DNA of 64,000 bases from CAZEIW01 sp964512305 (GTDB lineage Bacteria; Pseudomonadota; Gammaproteobacteria; Burkholderiales; Burkholderiaceae_F), in assembly GCA_964512305.1 (NCBI GenBank), contig CAZEIW010000026.1, positions 9,562 through 73,561 of the forward strand, given 5' to 3'. Below are positions 15,952-23,950 of the stretch, in pieces (positions within the stretch are counted from its first letter, which is position 1; every line of letters begins with the position of its first letter). Under the pieces are notes generated by a model. It was not told the DNA's origin. It did not search any database and was given only the letters and a program-made list of their open reading frames with translations. Made by a program: the position numbers and the translations under genes.

Positions 15952-16854
15952 CTATGGTATTTGCTTCAGAGCCTCCTCCGTAGACGGAAGAAGTCGGGCA
16001 ATCTTGTCGTCACCATTGAGCTTTCCGGCGATATAGAGCCGCGAAAGGAAGGCGTTGAGATTGTGGACGCGCGCCAAGCCCGCTTGCGAGGCGTAGGCAT
16101 CGCGCCATGTGGGAAGCGGCGCGGGCGAACTGATGCGCGAAATCCACGCCGCCCATTCCTCTTGGCTCACGAGGCCGCGCTCGGCAATCGCGAGCACAGC
16201 GCGCGCGATACGCTCCGGTTCTCCATAAATGTAAAAATGCTCTGCCGGTGCAATCTGCGTCTCCAAAGCGCTGAGAATCTGGTGCATCTCGCCGGCTCCA
16301 AAGGCAGGGTTGAGCCCGAGTTGAAGCAAATAATCTGCGCCATGGGCCACGCCATGGCGCCAGCCGGCGTGCTCATCGAAGCCGCGATAGTCTTTAACGG
16401 CGGCGAAATAGGCGATGGCGGCGGCGAGCAAGTGCGTGCGCTCTTCTGGCGAAAGAAACGACTTGATTCGATCGGCGCGTGCGATTTCCGAGAGAGCCAG
16501 CGCGGCAAACGGCCGGCGCACGCCGGTCGGGTCCGCGGCCGTCAGACGCGGCAATAGCTCTTCTTCGATCGCGCGCATGGTTTCATCGCTCAGCTGTCGC
16601 GCACGCAAGAAATGTGACAAGCCTTCAAAGGCTATGTCATCCCGCAGTTTCGGATCGGGGTCTTCGAGACAGGCAAGGAGGGTGCGAGCAAAGTCATTGC
16701 GCTTGGCCTCGTCGGGAATTTCAAAACTGGCGTTCGGCAAGGCCTCCAAACTTTGACGCGAATAACTCTCTGGCGGGCAGGGCGATGCATCGACCCCGCA
16801 AATTCCGCTCATGCAGAGAACCAAGGCAAAATATCTCAGGCGACGCATGTACAT
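15952..16854 (-). CDS. DUF2785 protein with signal peptide
   Basis: A 300-residue predicted exported protein. Residues 1-23 form a signal peptide with MSGICG near its end. The body matches DUF2785: DPDPKLRDDIAFEGLSHFL, FAALALSEIARADR, and GFDEHAGWRHGVAHGADYLLQLG are the recognisable parts. It is mostly helical, and no catalytic residues are known to me. Its codons use A and T at third positions far more than the neighbours (for example the stretch around 15950-16000), so it was probably acquired by transfer. The start is the first of two ATGs two codons apart. Confidence 0.8.
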   Translation of the reverse strand: MYMRRLRYFALVLCMSGICGVDASPCPPESYSRQSLEALPNASFEIPDEAKRNDFARTLLACLEDPDPKLRDDIAFEGLSHFLRARQLSDETMRAIEEELLPRLTAADPTGVRRPFAALALSEIARADRIKSFLSPEERTHLLAAAIAYFAAVKDYRGFDEHAGWRHGVAHGADYLLQLGLNPAFGAGEMHQILSALETQIAPAEHFYIYGEPERIARAVLAIAERGLVSQEEWAAWISRISSPAPLPTWRDAYASQAGLARVHNLNAFLSRLYIAGKLNGDDKIARLLPSTEEALKQIP

Positions 16855-16977
16855 CGCGATGTGCGACTCCAGATTGCTAATGATCGTGGCCCGCCGGCGG
16901 AACGCGCGGGCGGGGGCAGTGCTCTCAGGCCGGGCGCGGCGCGCGGCCGGTGAGTGGCCCGGCCGTCTACGCCCTTC

Positions 16978-17523
16978 TTACTTCTTCTCGGCCGCCCACT
17001 TCCTGACCGCGGCCAGCGTGTTCTCGACGTGCTTCTCCGGATCGAGGTTGGTGTACTCGTAGAGGATCTTGCCGTCGGGCGCGATCACGTACGACGTGCG
17101 GTTCGCGTACTGCGGCTTGACCGCCAGCACCGAGTCGTACGACTTCATGATCGCCTGGTCGGTGTCCGCCGCCACCGGAAACCTGCTCCGGCATTCGCTG
17201 ACGGAGAACCGGTCCAGCGTCTCGATGTCGTCGTGGGAAACGCCGATCACCGTCGCGCCCAGCTCCTTGTAGCGGTCGACCGCGTCGGCGAACTCGTGCG
17301 CCTCGATCGTGCAACCCTTGGTGAAGGCCGCCGGATAGAAGTACAGCACGACGGGACCGTTCTTGAGTGCGTCGTGCAGCGAGTAGGTGAAGACCTTTCC
17401 GCCCAACGACGCCTGCGCCGTGAAGTCGGGTGCCATGGTGCCGACCGGCAGCGCGGCGAACGACGGCGAAGCAAGGAGCGCCGACGCAAGGACCCAGCCG
17501 GCGCGGTTCAGGTTCTTCGTCAT
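16978..17523 (-). CDS. exported peroxiredoxin (AhpC/TSA, BCP-like)
   Basis: A 181-residue peroxiredoxin carrying a signal peptide (AGWVLASALLASPSFA). The catalytic segment is YPAAFTKGCTIEAHEFAD, with the peroxidatic Cys in the FTxxCT-type context and a conserved Arg later (RTSYVIAPDG). It should reduce hydroperoxides in the periplasm. ATG 17523 was preferred over the ATG at 17529 because AAGGAGG lies six bases before it, and immediately abuts the other. It is divergent from an OmpA-like lipoprotein gene across 239 bases in which I see no clear operator. Confidence 0.88.
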   Translation of the reverse strand: MTKNLNRAGWVLASALLASPSFAALPVGTMAPDFTAQASLGGKVFTYSLHDALKNGPVVLYFYPAAFTKGCTIEAHEFADAVDRYKELGATVIGVSHDDIETLDRFSVSECRSRFPVAADTDQAIMKSYDSVLAVKPQYANRTSYVIAPDGKILYEYTNLDPEKHVENTLAAVRKWAAEKK

Positions 17524-17762
17524 GTCCATCCTCCTTGCAGCTCGTGGGTTCCGAGCGGTTGCGACGCGGCCTCTGCGGCCCATTTTCGGTCGGGCACGCG
17601 CGCTTGCCAATCGGGATCGCGCGCAGGCGTCATCGCGCCCTTTGTGTCCGCGCGCGCAGCTTTAACGCCTGCCTAACCGTCGATTCACGCCGGCATAACC
17701 GATAGCGCCTAGCTTGGCGCCTTCGGAATCCGCGTGTCCACGACAACGGAAGGGAGAACGAA

Positions 17763-18383
17763 GTGAATCGAATCGAAAACACAGACGCGGCCGCCGGACG
17801 GGCCGCAACGGGGACGCGCGGTTTCGTGCGCTCGCTGCTCAAGCTTGCCGCGCCATGCGGCCTCATCGGCATAATGGCCGCCTGCTCCAGCGTTGCACTC
17901 CCGAACAAGCCGGCGCCGATCGTCGAGGCGCCCGCGCCGGCAGCGCCGGTCAAGCCCGCGGCCGCTGCGGCAACCTCCTCGCGGGGCGTCACCACGGTCG
18001 ATATGTCGCGCGGACAGGCGCTGGCGGCGGCACAGAACCTCAGTCGCGAGCCGGCCGACCGCAGCGTGTTCTTCGACTTCGACAAGTCGATGATCAAGAC
18101 CGCGTACGACTCGGTGGTCGAAGACAACGCCCGCTTCCTCGCCAGCCATCCGTCGTTGCGGGTCGTGGTGCAGGGGAATACCGATGAGCGCGGCAGCGCC
18201 GAGTACAACCTGGCGCTGGGCCAGGCGCGCGCGGACAGCGTAGCCAAGGAGATGGAACTGGTGGGCGTGCGCGCGATCCAGGTGTCGACCGTCAGCTTCG
18301 GTGCCGAGAAGCCGAAAGCGACTGGCCACGACGAGTCGGCCTGGTCCGAAAACCGCCGGGCCGACATCGTCTACGGCGGGTGA
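17763..18383 (+). CDS. OmpA-family (Pal-like) lipoprotein
   Basis: A 206-residue lipoprotein. Residues 20-41 form a lipoprotein signal ending in the lipobox IMAAC41. A Pro/Ala linker (residues 50-72) leads to an OmpA C-terminal peptidoglycan-binding domain: VFFDFDKSMIK, VVQGNTDERGSAEYNLALGQARA and AWSENRRADI. It resembles Pal but is not next to tolB, and the N-terminus is longer than in Pal, so I treat it as a paralogue. The start is GTG with GGGAGA upstream. The next gene starts inside its stop codon. Confidence 0.88.
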   Translation: MNRIENTDAAAGRAATGTRGFVRSLLKLAAPCGLIGIMAACSSVALPNKPAPIVEAPAPAAPVKPAAAAATSSRGVTTVDMSRGQALAAAQNLSREPADRSVFFDFDKSMIKTAYDSVVEDNARFLASHPSLRVVVQGNTDERGSAEYNLALGQARADSVAKEMELVGVRAIQVSTVSFGAEKPKATGHDESAWSENRRADIVYGG

Positions 18384-19045
18384 TCGCGAAACAACGGGCG
18401 CCTGCGGTGCGGAAGCTTCGACTCGCGATCCTGCTGTTCGGCACCGCCGTGCTTGCGTTCGCAGGAACGGCCGGTGCCGCGACGCGGAGGTTCTCGGCCG
18501 GCCCCGCGGCCGGCGAAGCCATGCTCGCTCCGCCAGGCCATGCCGATCGGGCGCGTCGCAACGCCATGGCACTGCTGCGCGACGCAGCCGCCGGCCTCGA
18601 TCAGGCGGCGCTGCAGCGTGATTTCGCAAGCAACGCCAGCGTGCTGCGGTTGTTGCAGCGCGCGCACGACGATCTCGCCGCCGCAGGGAGGACCTTGTGC
18701 TGCGCCGAGCGCACGCAGGCGATCGGGCTCGCGGCCGGCATCGACTATGCGATCGCGCGCGGCTCGGCGCAACTCGGAACGCTGGTCTCGAACGGACCCG
18801 ACCGCTTCGGCCCGCTGCCCCCCAGCCGGAACGAGCTTGCCGTGCTGGCCAAGGAGGGGCAGCAACTGGTGCACGATTCCCTTCCGGCGTTGCGCGCGCC
18901 CGACACCGACGACATCGCCTGGCTTCGAGGCGAGACTGGACCGGTGTCCGGGCGGGGCGTGGATCCGTGGGCGCCAGCGGGCGAGCCACCGGCGAGCCTG
19001 CCCGGCGACTCGCGCGCGTGGCCGCAGCTCGCGCGCCGGTTCTGA
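18380..19045 (+). CDS. hypothetical exported protein coupled to the OmpA lipoprotein
   Basis: A 221-residue protein I do not recognise. Residues 12-34 make a signal peptide (AILLFGTAVLAFAGTAGAA). The mature part is Ala-rich and helical, with two adjacent cysteines (RTLCCAERTQAIG) and a Pro-rich end. Its GTG start overlaps the TGA of the OmpA-like gene (GTGA), so translation is coupled and a shared envelope role is likely. No domain assignment. Confidence 0.6.
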   Translation: MIAKQRAPAVRKLRLAILLFGTAVLAFAGTAGAATRRFSAGPAAGEAMLAPPGHADRARRNAMALLRDAAAGLDQAALQRDFASNASVLRLLQRAHDDLAAAGRTLCCAERTQAIGLAAGIDYAIARGSAQLGTLVSNGPDRFGPLPPSRNELAVLAKEGQQLVHDSLPALRAPDTDDIAWLRGETGPVSGRGVDPWAPAGEPPASLPGDSRAWPQLARRF

Positions 19046-19053
19046 TCTCCACG

Positions 19054-19075
19054 GCGGGGCGTCGAGGCGCCCCGC
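19054..19075. terminator. hairpin between converging genes
   Basis: GCGGGGCG and CGCCCCGC form an eight-base perfect stem with a six-base loop, placed between the stop codons of the 18380-19045 gene and rpiA. It is followed on the plus strand by a weak T-rich stretch. It could serve both directions. Confidence 0.55.
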
Positions 19076-19084
19076 TCGTTTGGC

Positions 19085-19771
19085 TTACCTTGGCGCTGCG
19101 CGCTCGAACTCGACCACGCCCTGGTCCGTGCCGAGCAGCAGCACGTCCGCGCCGCGCGCCGCGAAGAGCCCCACCGTCACCACGCCCACGATCCGCCCGA
19201 TGGTTCGCTCGAGCTCGACCGGCGCCGTGATCTTCAGTCCGTGGACGTCCAGGATCTGGTTGCCGTTGTCGGTGACGAAGCCTTCCCGCAGGCGCGGCGC
19301 GCCGCCCAGGCGCGCGAGCTCGCGCGCCACATAGGCGCGCGCCATCGGGATCACCTCGACCGGGAGCGGGAAGCGGCCGAGCACCTCCACCCGCTTGCTG
19401 CCGTCGGCGATGCAGATGAAGGTTCGCGCCACCGCGGCGACGATCTTCTCGCGCGTGAGGGCGCCGCCGCCGCCCTTGATCATCGCGAGCGAAGCGTCGA
19501 TCTCGTCGGCGCCGTCGACATAGATCGGCATGGTCTCGACCTCGTTCAGGTCGATCACCTTGAGACCGCGCGAACGCAGCCGCGCCGCGCTGCGCTCGGA
19601 GCTCGCGACCGTCGCCGCGACCTGGCCGGCATGCCCGGCCAGCTCGTCGATGAAGAGGTCCGCGGTCGAACCGGTGCCGACGCCGATGACGGACGGCGTA
19701 CCGAAGAACGGCGCCACCCGCTGCACCGCCGCAAGCGCCACCGCGCGTTTCAACTCGTCCTGCGACGCCAT
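19085..19771 (-). CDS. rpiA: ribose-5-phosphate isomerase A
   Basis: A 228-residue enzyme converting ribose 5-phosphate and ribulose 5-phosphate in the non-oxidative pentose phosphate pathway. Signature parts are GVGTGSTA (residues 30-37), VDGADEID (85-92) and KGGGGALTREK (99-109), which form the phosphate loop and the catalytic Asp/Lys sites. Length is standard for RpiA. It stands alone, divergent from a membrane-protein gene 52 bases away. Confidence 0.97.
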   Translation of the reverse strand: MASQDELKRAVALAAVQRVAPFFGTPSVIGVGTGSTADLFIDELAGHAGQVAATVASSERSAARLRSRGLKVIDLNEVETMPIYVDGADEIDASLAMIKGGGGALTREKIVAAVARTFICIADGSKRVEVLGRFPLPVEVIPMARAYVARELARLGGAPRLREGFVTDNGNQILDVHGLKITAPVELERTIGRIVGVVTVGLFAARGADVLLLGTDQGVVEFERAAPR

Positions 19772-19823
19772 TGTCCGCCCCCTCCCCCTAGGAACCTGCG
19801 CTTCAAACCGGCATCATAAGGTC

Positions 19824-20417
19824 ATGTGGTTATTGCGCCTGAGGCACTGGGCCGCCTCGCTGTTCATCGGCGCGGCCGCGCTCGTCTACCTGGTCGAAGA
19901 GTGGCTGTGGGACGCGCTCAAGCGGGCTATGGGGCTGCTCGGGCGGGCGCCGGGGCTCAAGCAGCTGGAACGCTGGGTGGCCGGCCTGCCGCCGGCCGGC
20001 GCTGCGTTCTTCTTCGTGCTGCCGGCTTCGCTCGCGCTGCCGGTCAAGCTGATCGCGCTGAAGTGGATCGCCACCGGGCGCATCGTCGCGGGCACCGCGG
20101 TGATCATCGCCGCCAAGATTCTGGCGACCGCGCTCTTCGCGCGGATCTACGTGCTGACGCAGCCGGCGCTGATGCGGGTGCGCTGGTTCGTCGCGCTGCA
20201 CGCCGGGGTGCTGCGCTGGCGCGTCTGGGCATACGCCCAGATCGAGTCCCACCCCGCCTGGCGCGCGATCCGGCGCCGGATCCTGCAATGGCGAGCCTCG
20301 GTCGAGGCCGCGAAGGGGCGGCGCGGGCGCTGGTCCCGGCGCTGGCGCGCGGTGCAGCGGCTGGATCGCATCCGGCGGGCCCGCGCCGCGGGCGCATGGA
20401 GCGCGGGCACCCGGTAG
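19824..20417 (+). CDS. conserved membrane protein, unknown
   Basis: A 197-residue protein with three hydrophobic segments: residues 9-26 (ASLFIGAAALVYLVEEWLW), about 55-75 (GAAFFFVLPASLALPVKLIAL) and about 88-110. A highly basic C-terminal tail with many Arg/Trp residues follows. Such proteins are often seen in Burkholderiales as hypothetical membrane proteins. The Arg-rich end should stay in the cytoplasm and might touch nucleic acid or phospholipid head groups. Function unknown. Confidence 0.7.
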   Translation: MWLLRLRHWAASLFIGAAALVYLVEEWLWDALKRAMGLLGRAPGLKQLERWVAGLPPAGAAFFFVLPASLALPVKLIALKWIATGRIVAGTAVIIAAKILATALFARIYVLTQPALMRVRWFVALHAGVLRWRVWAYAQIESHPAWRAIRRRILQWRASVEAAKGRRGRWSRRWRAVQRLDRIRRARAAGAWSAGTR

Positions 20418-20485
20418 AAACCCTGCGCACGGATCAGGCAGGGCGGGGGCAGGGTCGGCCTCGAAGCATTAAGATAATCGCCGCG

Positions 20486-21535
20486 ATGGCTACACCGCCG
20501 ACCCGCTACACAGCAGAGCTCACTGACCCCGTCTGCGGCATGCCCGTGACCGCGGCGTCGCCCCATTGCTACGTGCATGGCGGCGCGCTGTACTGCTTTT
20601 GCAGCACCGAATGCTGCGCCCGGTTCGCCGCGGATCCACCCAAGTACGTCCGGTTCGGCCGGTCGGCGGGAGCGCCGCCGGCGCGGACGAACGAGGACGC
20701 GCCGACGCTGCCGATGGGCATGAGTCTGCCCGAGACACCCACGCCGCCGCAGGCGGGGGCATTGCCCGAAGTAACGGTCCTGGTAACGCTGTTGCCTGAG
20801 GTAACGGCGTCGCCCGAAGTGAGGGTCCCGCCGCAGGCCGCGAGCGGGGCAGACGCGGCCACCCGGCGAGACGCACCGACCCTCGCAGACGTGCCGACCC
20901 TGCCCGACCTCCCGACGTACACCCCCACGCTCCCAGACGTGCCAACCCCGCCGGAGGTTGGCGCTCGGGGGCGGCAGACCTCCGCGCAGGCCTGGCAGGG
21001 GGCAGCCAGGCCACGACCGTCGACGAACGGCATGCACCACGCCCAGGCGCCGGCGGGCGGCGGCGGCCCTGCCGCCAACGCGATCAGAACCGCGCCGGGA
21101 AGCCCGGCCGCTTCACGCGCCGATGCGTCGGGAACGCTGGGTCTGCAACCCGAAACGATGACGCCGGCGTCGGCGCTGAGGTCGCTGATGTCGCCGCTGT
21201 TCTCCTGGCTCGAGGCGCGCTATGCGGCGAAGACGAGCCGCGAGATGGTCAGACTGTACCGGCAGGTGTCCGGGCGCAACCCGGGACTCTCCGGCCGCCC
21301 GCTGTACCGGGAGGTCGTGATTGCCCGTACCGGCTGGGACATCGCCACGGCCGACGCCCTGCTGGATCATGCGCAGGACAGCTTCGCCAGCTGGCCGGCG
21401 GAAACCGAGCTGGCGTTCCGCGACGTCGTGCACTACCTTGCAGTGTCGGATTTCCTCGCTTCGCACGTCGGGTCGCACTGGGTTCGCGCGAACATGGGCC
21501 GCGTCGTCTCCTCGTACGTGCCGCACGATCTCTAG
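20486..21535 (+). CDS. YHS-domain protein with proline-rich linker and unknown C-domain
   Basis: A 349-residue three-part protein. Residues 13-56 are a YHS/TRASH-type metal-binding domain (DPVCGMPV, then YCFCSTECCARFAADPPKYV) with cysteines at 17, 37, 39, 43 and 44. Residues about 60-225 are a low-complexity linker with repeating PTLPDVPT-like units and no predicted structure. Residues about 225-349 form a helical domain (SREMVRLYRQVSGRNPGLSG, GWDIATADALLDHA, RDVVHYLAVSDFL) that I cannot name. YHS domains usually bind copper, silver or mercury and are found at the ends of heavy-metal ATPases. No metal transporter is adjacent. No signal peptide is visible. Confidence 0.72.
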   Translation: MATPPTRYTAELTDPVCGMPVTAASPHCYVHGGALYCFCSTECCARFAADPPKYVRFGRSAGAPPARTNEDAPTLPMGMSLPETPTPPQAGALPEVTVLVTLLPEVTASPEVRVPPQAASGADAATRRDAPTLADVPTLPDLPTYTPTLPDVPTPPEVGARGRQTSAQAWQGAARPRPSTNGMHHAQAPAGGGGPAANAIRTAPGSPAASRADASGTLGLQPETMTPASALRSLMSPLFSWLEARYAAKTSREMVRLYRQVSGRNPGLSGRPLYREVVIARTGWDIATADALLDHAQDSFASWPAETELAFRDVVHYLAVSDFLASHVGSHWVRANMGRVVSSYVPHDL

Positions 21536-21729
21536 GCTCCGCGACCGGCCGCTGGCCGAGACCCGCATTCCCCTCCCTGATTCTCATTCGACGCTGCGGG
21601 TGTGAATACTCCGCAGCATGCCCTCCACTTTTCCGCGTTGTCCGGCGCCGCTTCGCGGGCACGATTGCGTGCGCACAACGCGTTCGAGATCGCGGGCAGG
21701 CCCGGCCTGGCCGCCATGACAGGGGAAGC

Positions 21730-22014
21730 ATGAATCGGTACGTTGTCTCTTTCGGATACACGCCCGAGGGCTACAGCGGGTTCCCGGCAGCGGGAGTCTC
21801 CCGCGTCGACGCCATCTCCAGGGCGGTCGAGAGCCTGGGCGGCAGGCTGGAGTTCCTGAACTTCGTGCTGGGCGATTACAAGGGGAAGATGATCGTCGAT
21901 CTCCCCGACGCCACGAGCGCGGCGGCGCTGTCGGCCGCGGCGGCGTCGACCGGTGCGGTCAACGTCGCGTGCGTCAGCACGTCGGAGTTGGCGCGGCAGA
22001 CCGGCCGCCAGTAG
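21730..22014 (+). CDS. small GYD-domain-like protein
   Basis: A 94-residue protein that may belong to the GYD family, a ferredoxin-like small fold. It carries ISRAVESLGGRLEFLNFVLGD followed by KGKMIVDLPDATSAAALSAA, which resembles the family core (helix, strand, GxYD, strand, helix). Function of the family is unknown. The ribosome site is GGGGAAGC. The 194 bases upstream hold no other gene that I can support. Confidence 0.65.
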   Translation: MNRYVVSFGYTPEGYSGFPAAGVSRVDAISRAVESLGGRLEFLNFVLGDYKGKMIVDLPDATSAAALSAAAASTGAVNVACVSTSELARQTGRQ

Positions 22015-22019
22015 GACTT

Positions 22020-22060
22020 CGCTCTCCCGCAAGCGGAAGAGGGGAGCACGAGGGAGAGCG
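22020..22060. repeat. REP-like element, partial copy
   Basis: Bases 22022-22046 match the core of the inverted element at 45446-45546 at 24 of 25 positions (CTCTCCCGC, AA, then GCGGAAGAGGGGAG). CGCTCTCCC (22020-22028) can also pair with GGGAGAGCG (22052-22060). It sits between two converging genes and may act as a transcription end point. Confidence 0.65.
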
Positions 22061-22070
22061 TCAGCCGCCG

Positions 22071-23912
22071 CTACCGCTTCGGCGGCGGCAGATCGGTGCA
22101 GACGCCTTCGGCGGCCTCGGCGGCCATGCCGATCGATTCGCTCAGCGTCGGGTGCGGGTGGATCGTGCGGCCGATATCGACCGCATCGGCGCCCATCTCG
22201 ATCGCAAGTGCGATCTCGCTGATCAGGTCGCCCGCATGCGTGCCGACGATGCCGCCGCCGACGATCCGGTGCGTCTGCTCATCGAACAACAGCTTCGTGA
22301 AGCCCTCGTCGCGACCGTTGGCGATCGCGCGGCCTGACGCGGACCACGGGAACAGCGACTTCTTGAACGACCGGCCCTGCCGCTTGGCGTCGTCCTCGGT
22401 CTCCCCGGCCCACGCGATTTCCGGGTCGGTGTACGCCACCGACGGGATCACGCGCGCATCGAAGTGCGATTTCATGCCGGCCGCGGCCTCGGCGGCGACA
22501 TGCGCCTCGTGCACGGCCTTGTGCGCGAGCATCGGCGGACCGGCGATGTCGCCGATCGCGAAGATGTGCGGCACGTTGGTCCGCATCTGGCTGTCGGTGC
22601 GGATGTACCCGCGCTCGTCGACCAGGACGCCGGCGTTGTCGGCTCCGATGCGCCGGCCGTTGGGGCTGCGACCGACCGACACGAGCACGAGGTCGTAAGG
22701 CTGCGGCTGCGGCGGGGCCTGCTCCCCTTCGAACCTCGCCCATAGGGCATCGGGCTTCGCCTCGAGCGCGGACGTTCGGGTCTTGAGCATGACGCGGCCG
22801 AAGCGCGATTCGTTGCGCCTGGCCCAGACCTTGACGAGATCGCGATCGGTGCCCGGCATCAGGCCGTCCATCATCTCGACCACGTCGATCTTGCTGCCGA
22901 GCGTGGCGTACACCGTCGCCATCTCCAGGCCGATGATGCCGCCCCCGATCACCAGCATTCGCGGCGCCGCCGCGGGCAGCTCGAGCGCGCCGGTCGAGTC
23001 GATCACGCGCGGGTCGTCGGGCAGGAAGGGCAGGCGCGAAGCCTCGCTGCCGGCGGCGATGATCGCCTGTTCGAAGTAGAGACGGCGGCGCTCGCCGGTT
23101 CCGCTGCGGCCGCTGCCTGCGGTCACCTCGACCTCGAGGTGGTGCGGCCCCACGAAGGCGCCGTTGCCGCGCACCACGGTGACCTTGCGCATCTTGGCCA
23201 TCGCCGCCAGGCCGCCGGTGAGCTTGCCCACGACCTTGTTCTTGTGCTCGCGCAGGCGCACCAGGTCGAGCACCGGCTTGCCGAACGACACGCCGAGGCC
23301 GGCGAAGTGCTCCGCTTCCTCGATCACGGCGGCCACGTGAAGCAGCGCCTTGGAAGGGATGCAGCCGACGTTCAGGCACACGCCGCCGAGGGTCTGATAG
23401 CGCTCGACCAGGATCACGCGCTTGCCCAGGTCGGCGGCGCGGAACGCCGCCGAATAGCCGCCCGGCCCGGCACCCAGCACGAGGACCTCGCACTGCTCAT
23501 CGGCGCCGGCAGCCGCGGCGGAGGCGGCCGGTGCGGCGGGCCGCGCCGCTGTCGGCCCCGCTGTCGGCCCCGCTGTCGGCCCCGCTGTCGGCCCCGCTGT
23601 CGGCGCCGCCGCGGCAGCGGGTGCCGAGGCGGGTGCAGGTGCGGCCGCCGGCGCCGCCGCGGCGGCGGCATCGCCCGCGTCCAGCGTCAGGATCGGCGAA
23701 CCCTGCGAAACCTTGTCCCCCAGCTTGACCTTCAGCGCCTTGACGACACCGGCCGCGGGCGACGGAATCTCCATCGACGCCTTGTCGGACTCGACCGTGA
23801 TCAGCGATTGCTCCTTCGCGATCCGGTCGCCGGGCTTGACCAGGAGCTCGATGATCTCGACACCCTTGAAGTCGCCGATGTCGGGCACTTCGACGTCGAT
23901 CGTGCGGCTCAT
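22071..23912 (-). CDS. lpdA: dihydrolipoyl dehydrogenase (E3) with N-terminal lipoyl domain
   Basis: A 613-residue E3 of the pyruvate dehydrogenase complex. Residues 1-80 are a lipoyl domain with the lipoylated Lys in VESDKASMEIPS. An Ala/Pro linker with GPTA repeats follows, then the flavoenzyme: FAD site VLGAGPGGYSAAFRAADLG, active disulfide GGVCLNVGCIPSK, NAD site VIGGGIIGLEMATVY, FAIGDIAG, and the C-terminal HPHPTLSES with the catalytic His-Glu. It reoxidises dihydrolipoamide with NAD+. Fused lipoyl-E3 proteins are typical of betaproteobacteria and neisseriae. It is the third gene of aceE-aceF-lpd, 38 bases after aceF. AGAGGAAG precedes the start. Confidence 0.96.
   Translation of the reverse strand: MSRTIDVEVPDIGDFKGVEIIELLVKPGDRIAKEQSLITVESDKASMEIPSPAAGVVKALKVKLGDKVSQGSPILTLDAGDAAAAAAPAAAPAPASAPAAAAAPTAGPTAGPTAGPTAGPTAARPAAPAASAAAAGADEQCEVLVLGAGPGGYSAAFRAADLGKRVILVERYQTLGGVCLNVGCIPSKALLHVAAVIEEAEHFAGLGVSFGKPVLDLVRLREHKNKVVGKLTGGLAAMAKMRKVTVVRGNGAFVGPHHLEVEVTAGSGRSGTGERRRLYFEQAIIAAGSEASRLPFLPDDPRVIDSTGALELPAAAPRMLVIGGGIIGLEMATVYATLGSKIDVVEMMDGLMPGTDRDLVKVWARRNESRFGRVMLKTRTSALEAKPDALWARFEGEQAPPQPQPYDLVLVSVGRSPNGRRIGADNAGVLVDERGYIRTDSQMRTNVPHIFAIGDIAGPPMLAHKAVHEAHVAAEAAAGMKSHFDARVIPSVAYTDPEIAWAGETEDDAKRQGRSFKKSLFPWSASGRAIANGRDEGFTKLLFDEQTHRIVGGGIVGTHAGDLISEIALAIEMGADAVDIGRTIHPHPTLSESIGMAAEAAEGVCTDLPPPKR
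23548..23607 (-). repeat. 12-base tandem repeat in the lpd linker
   Basis: Five consecutive 12-base units (GCTGTCGGCCCC on the plus strand), the last with one change. They encode repeated Gly-Pro-Thr-Ala in the linker between the lipoyl and E3 domains. The unit length is a multiple of three, so gain or loss of copies keeps the frame. Confidence 0.9.
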
Positions 23913-23950
23913 GCTTGTTCTTCCTCTCGGGTCGACGATCGGACGGTCCG

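Noticed and set aside
15005..22014. Genomic island or prophage
   Set aside because: Only the DUF2785 gene departs in composition; no integrase, tRNA edge or direct repeats were found.
23548..23607. Short direct repeats that could suggest a CRISPR array
   Set aside because: The 12-base units are adjacent with no spacers and lie inside the lpd coding sequence.
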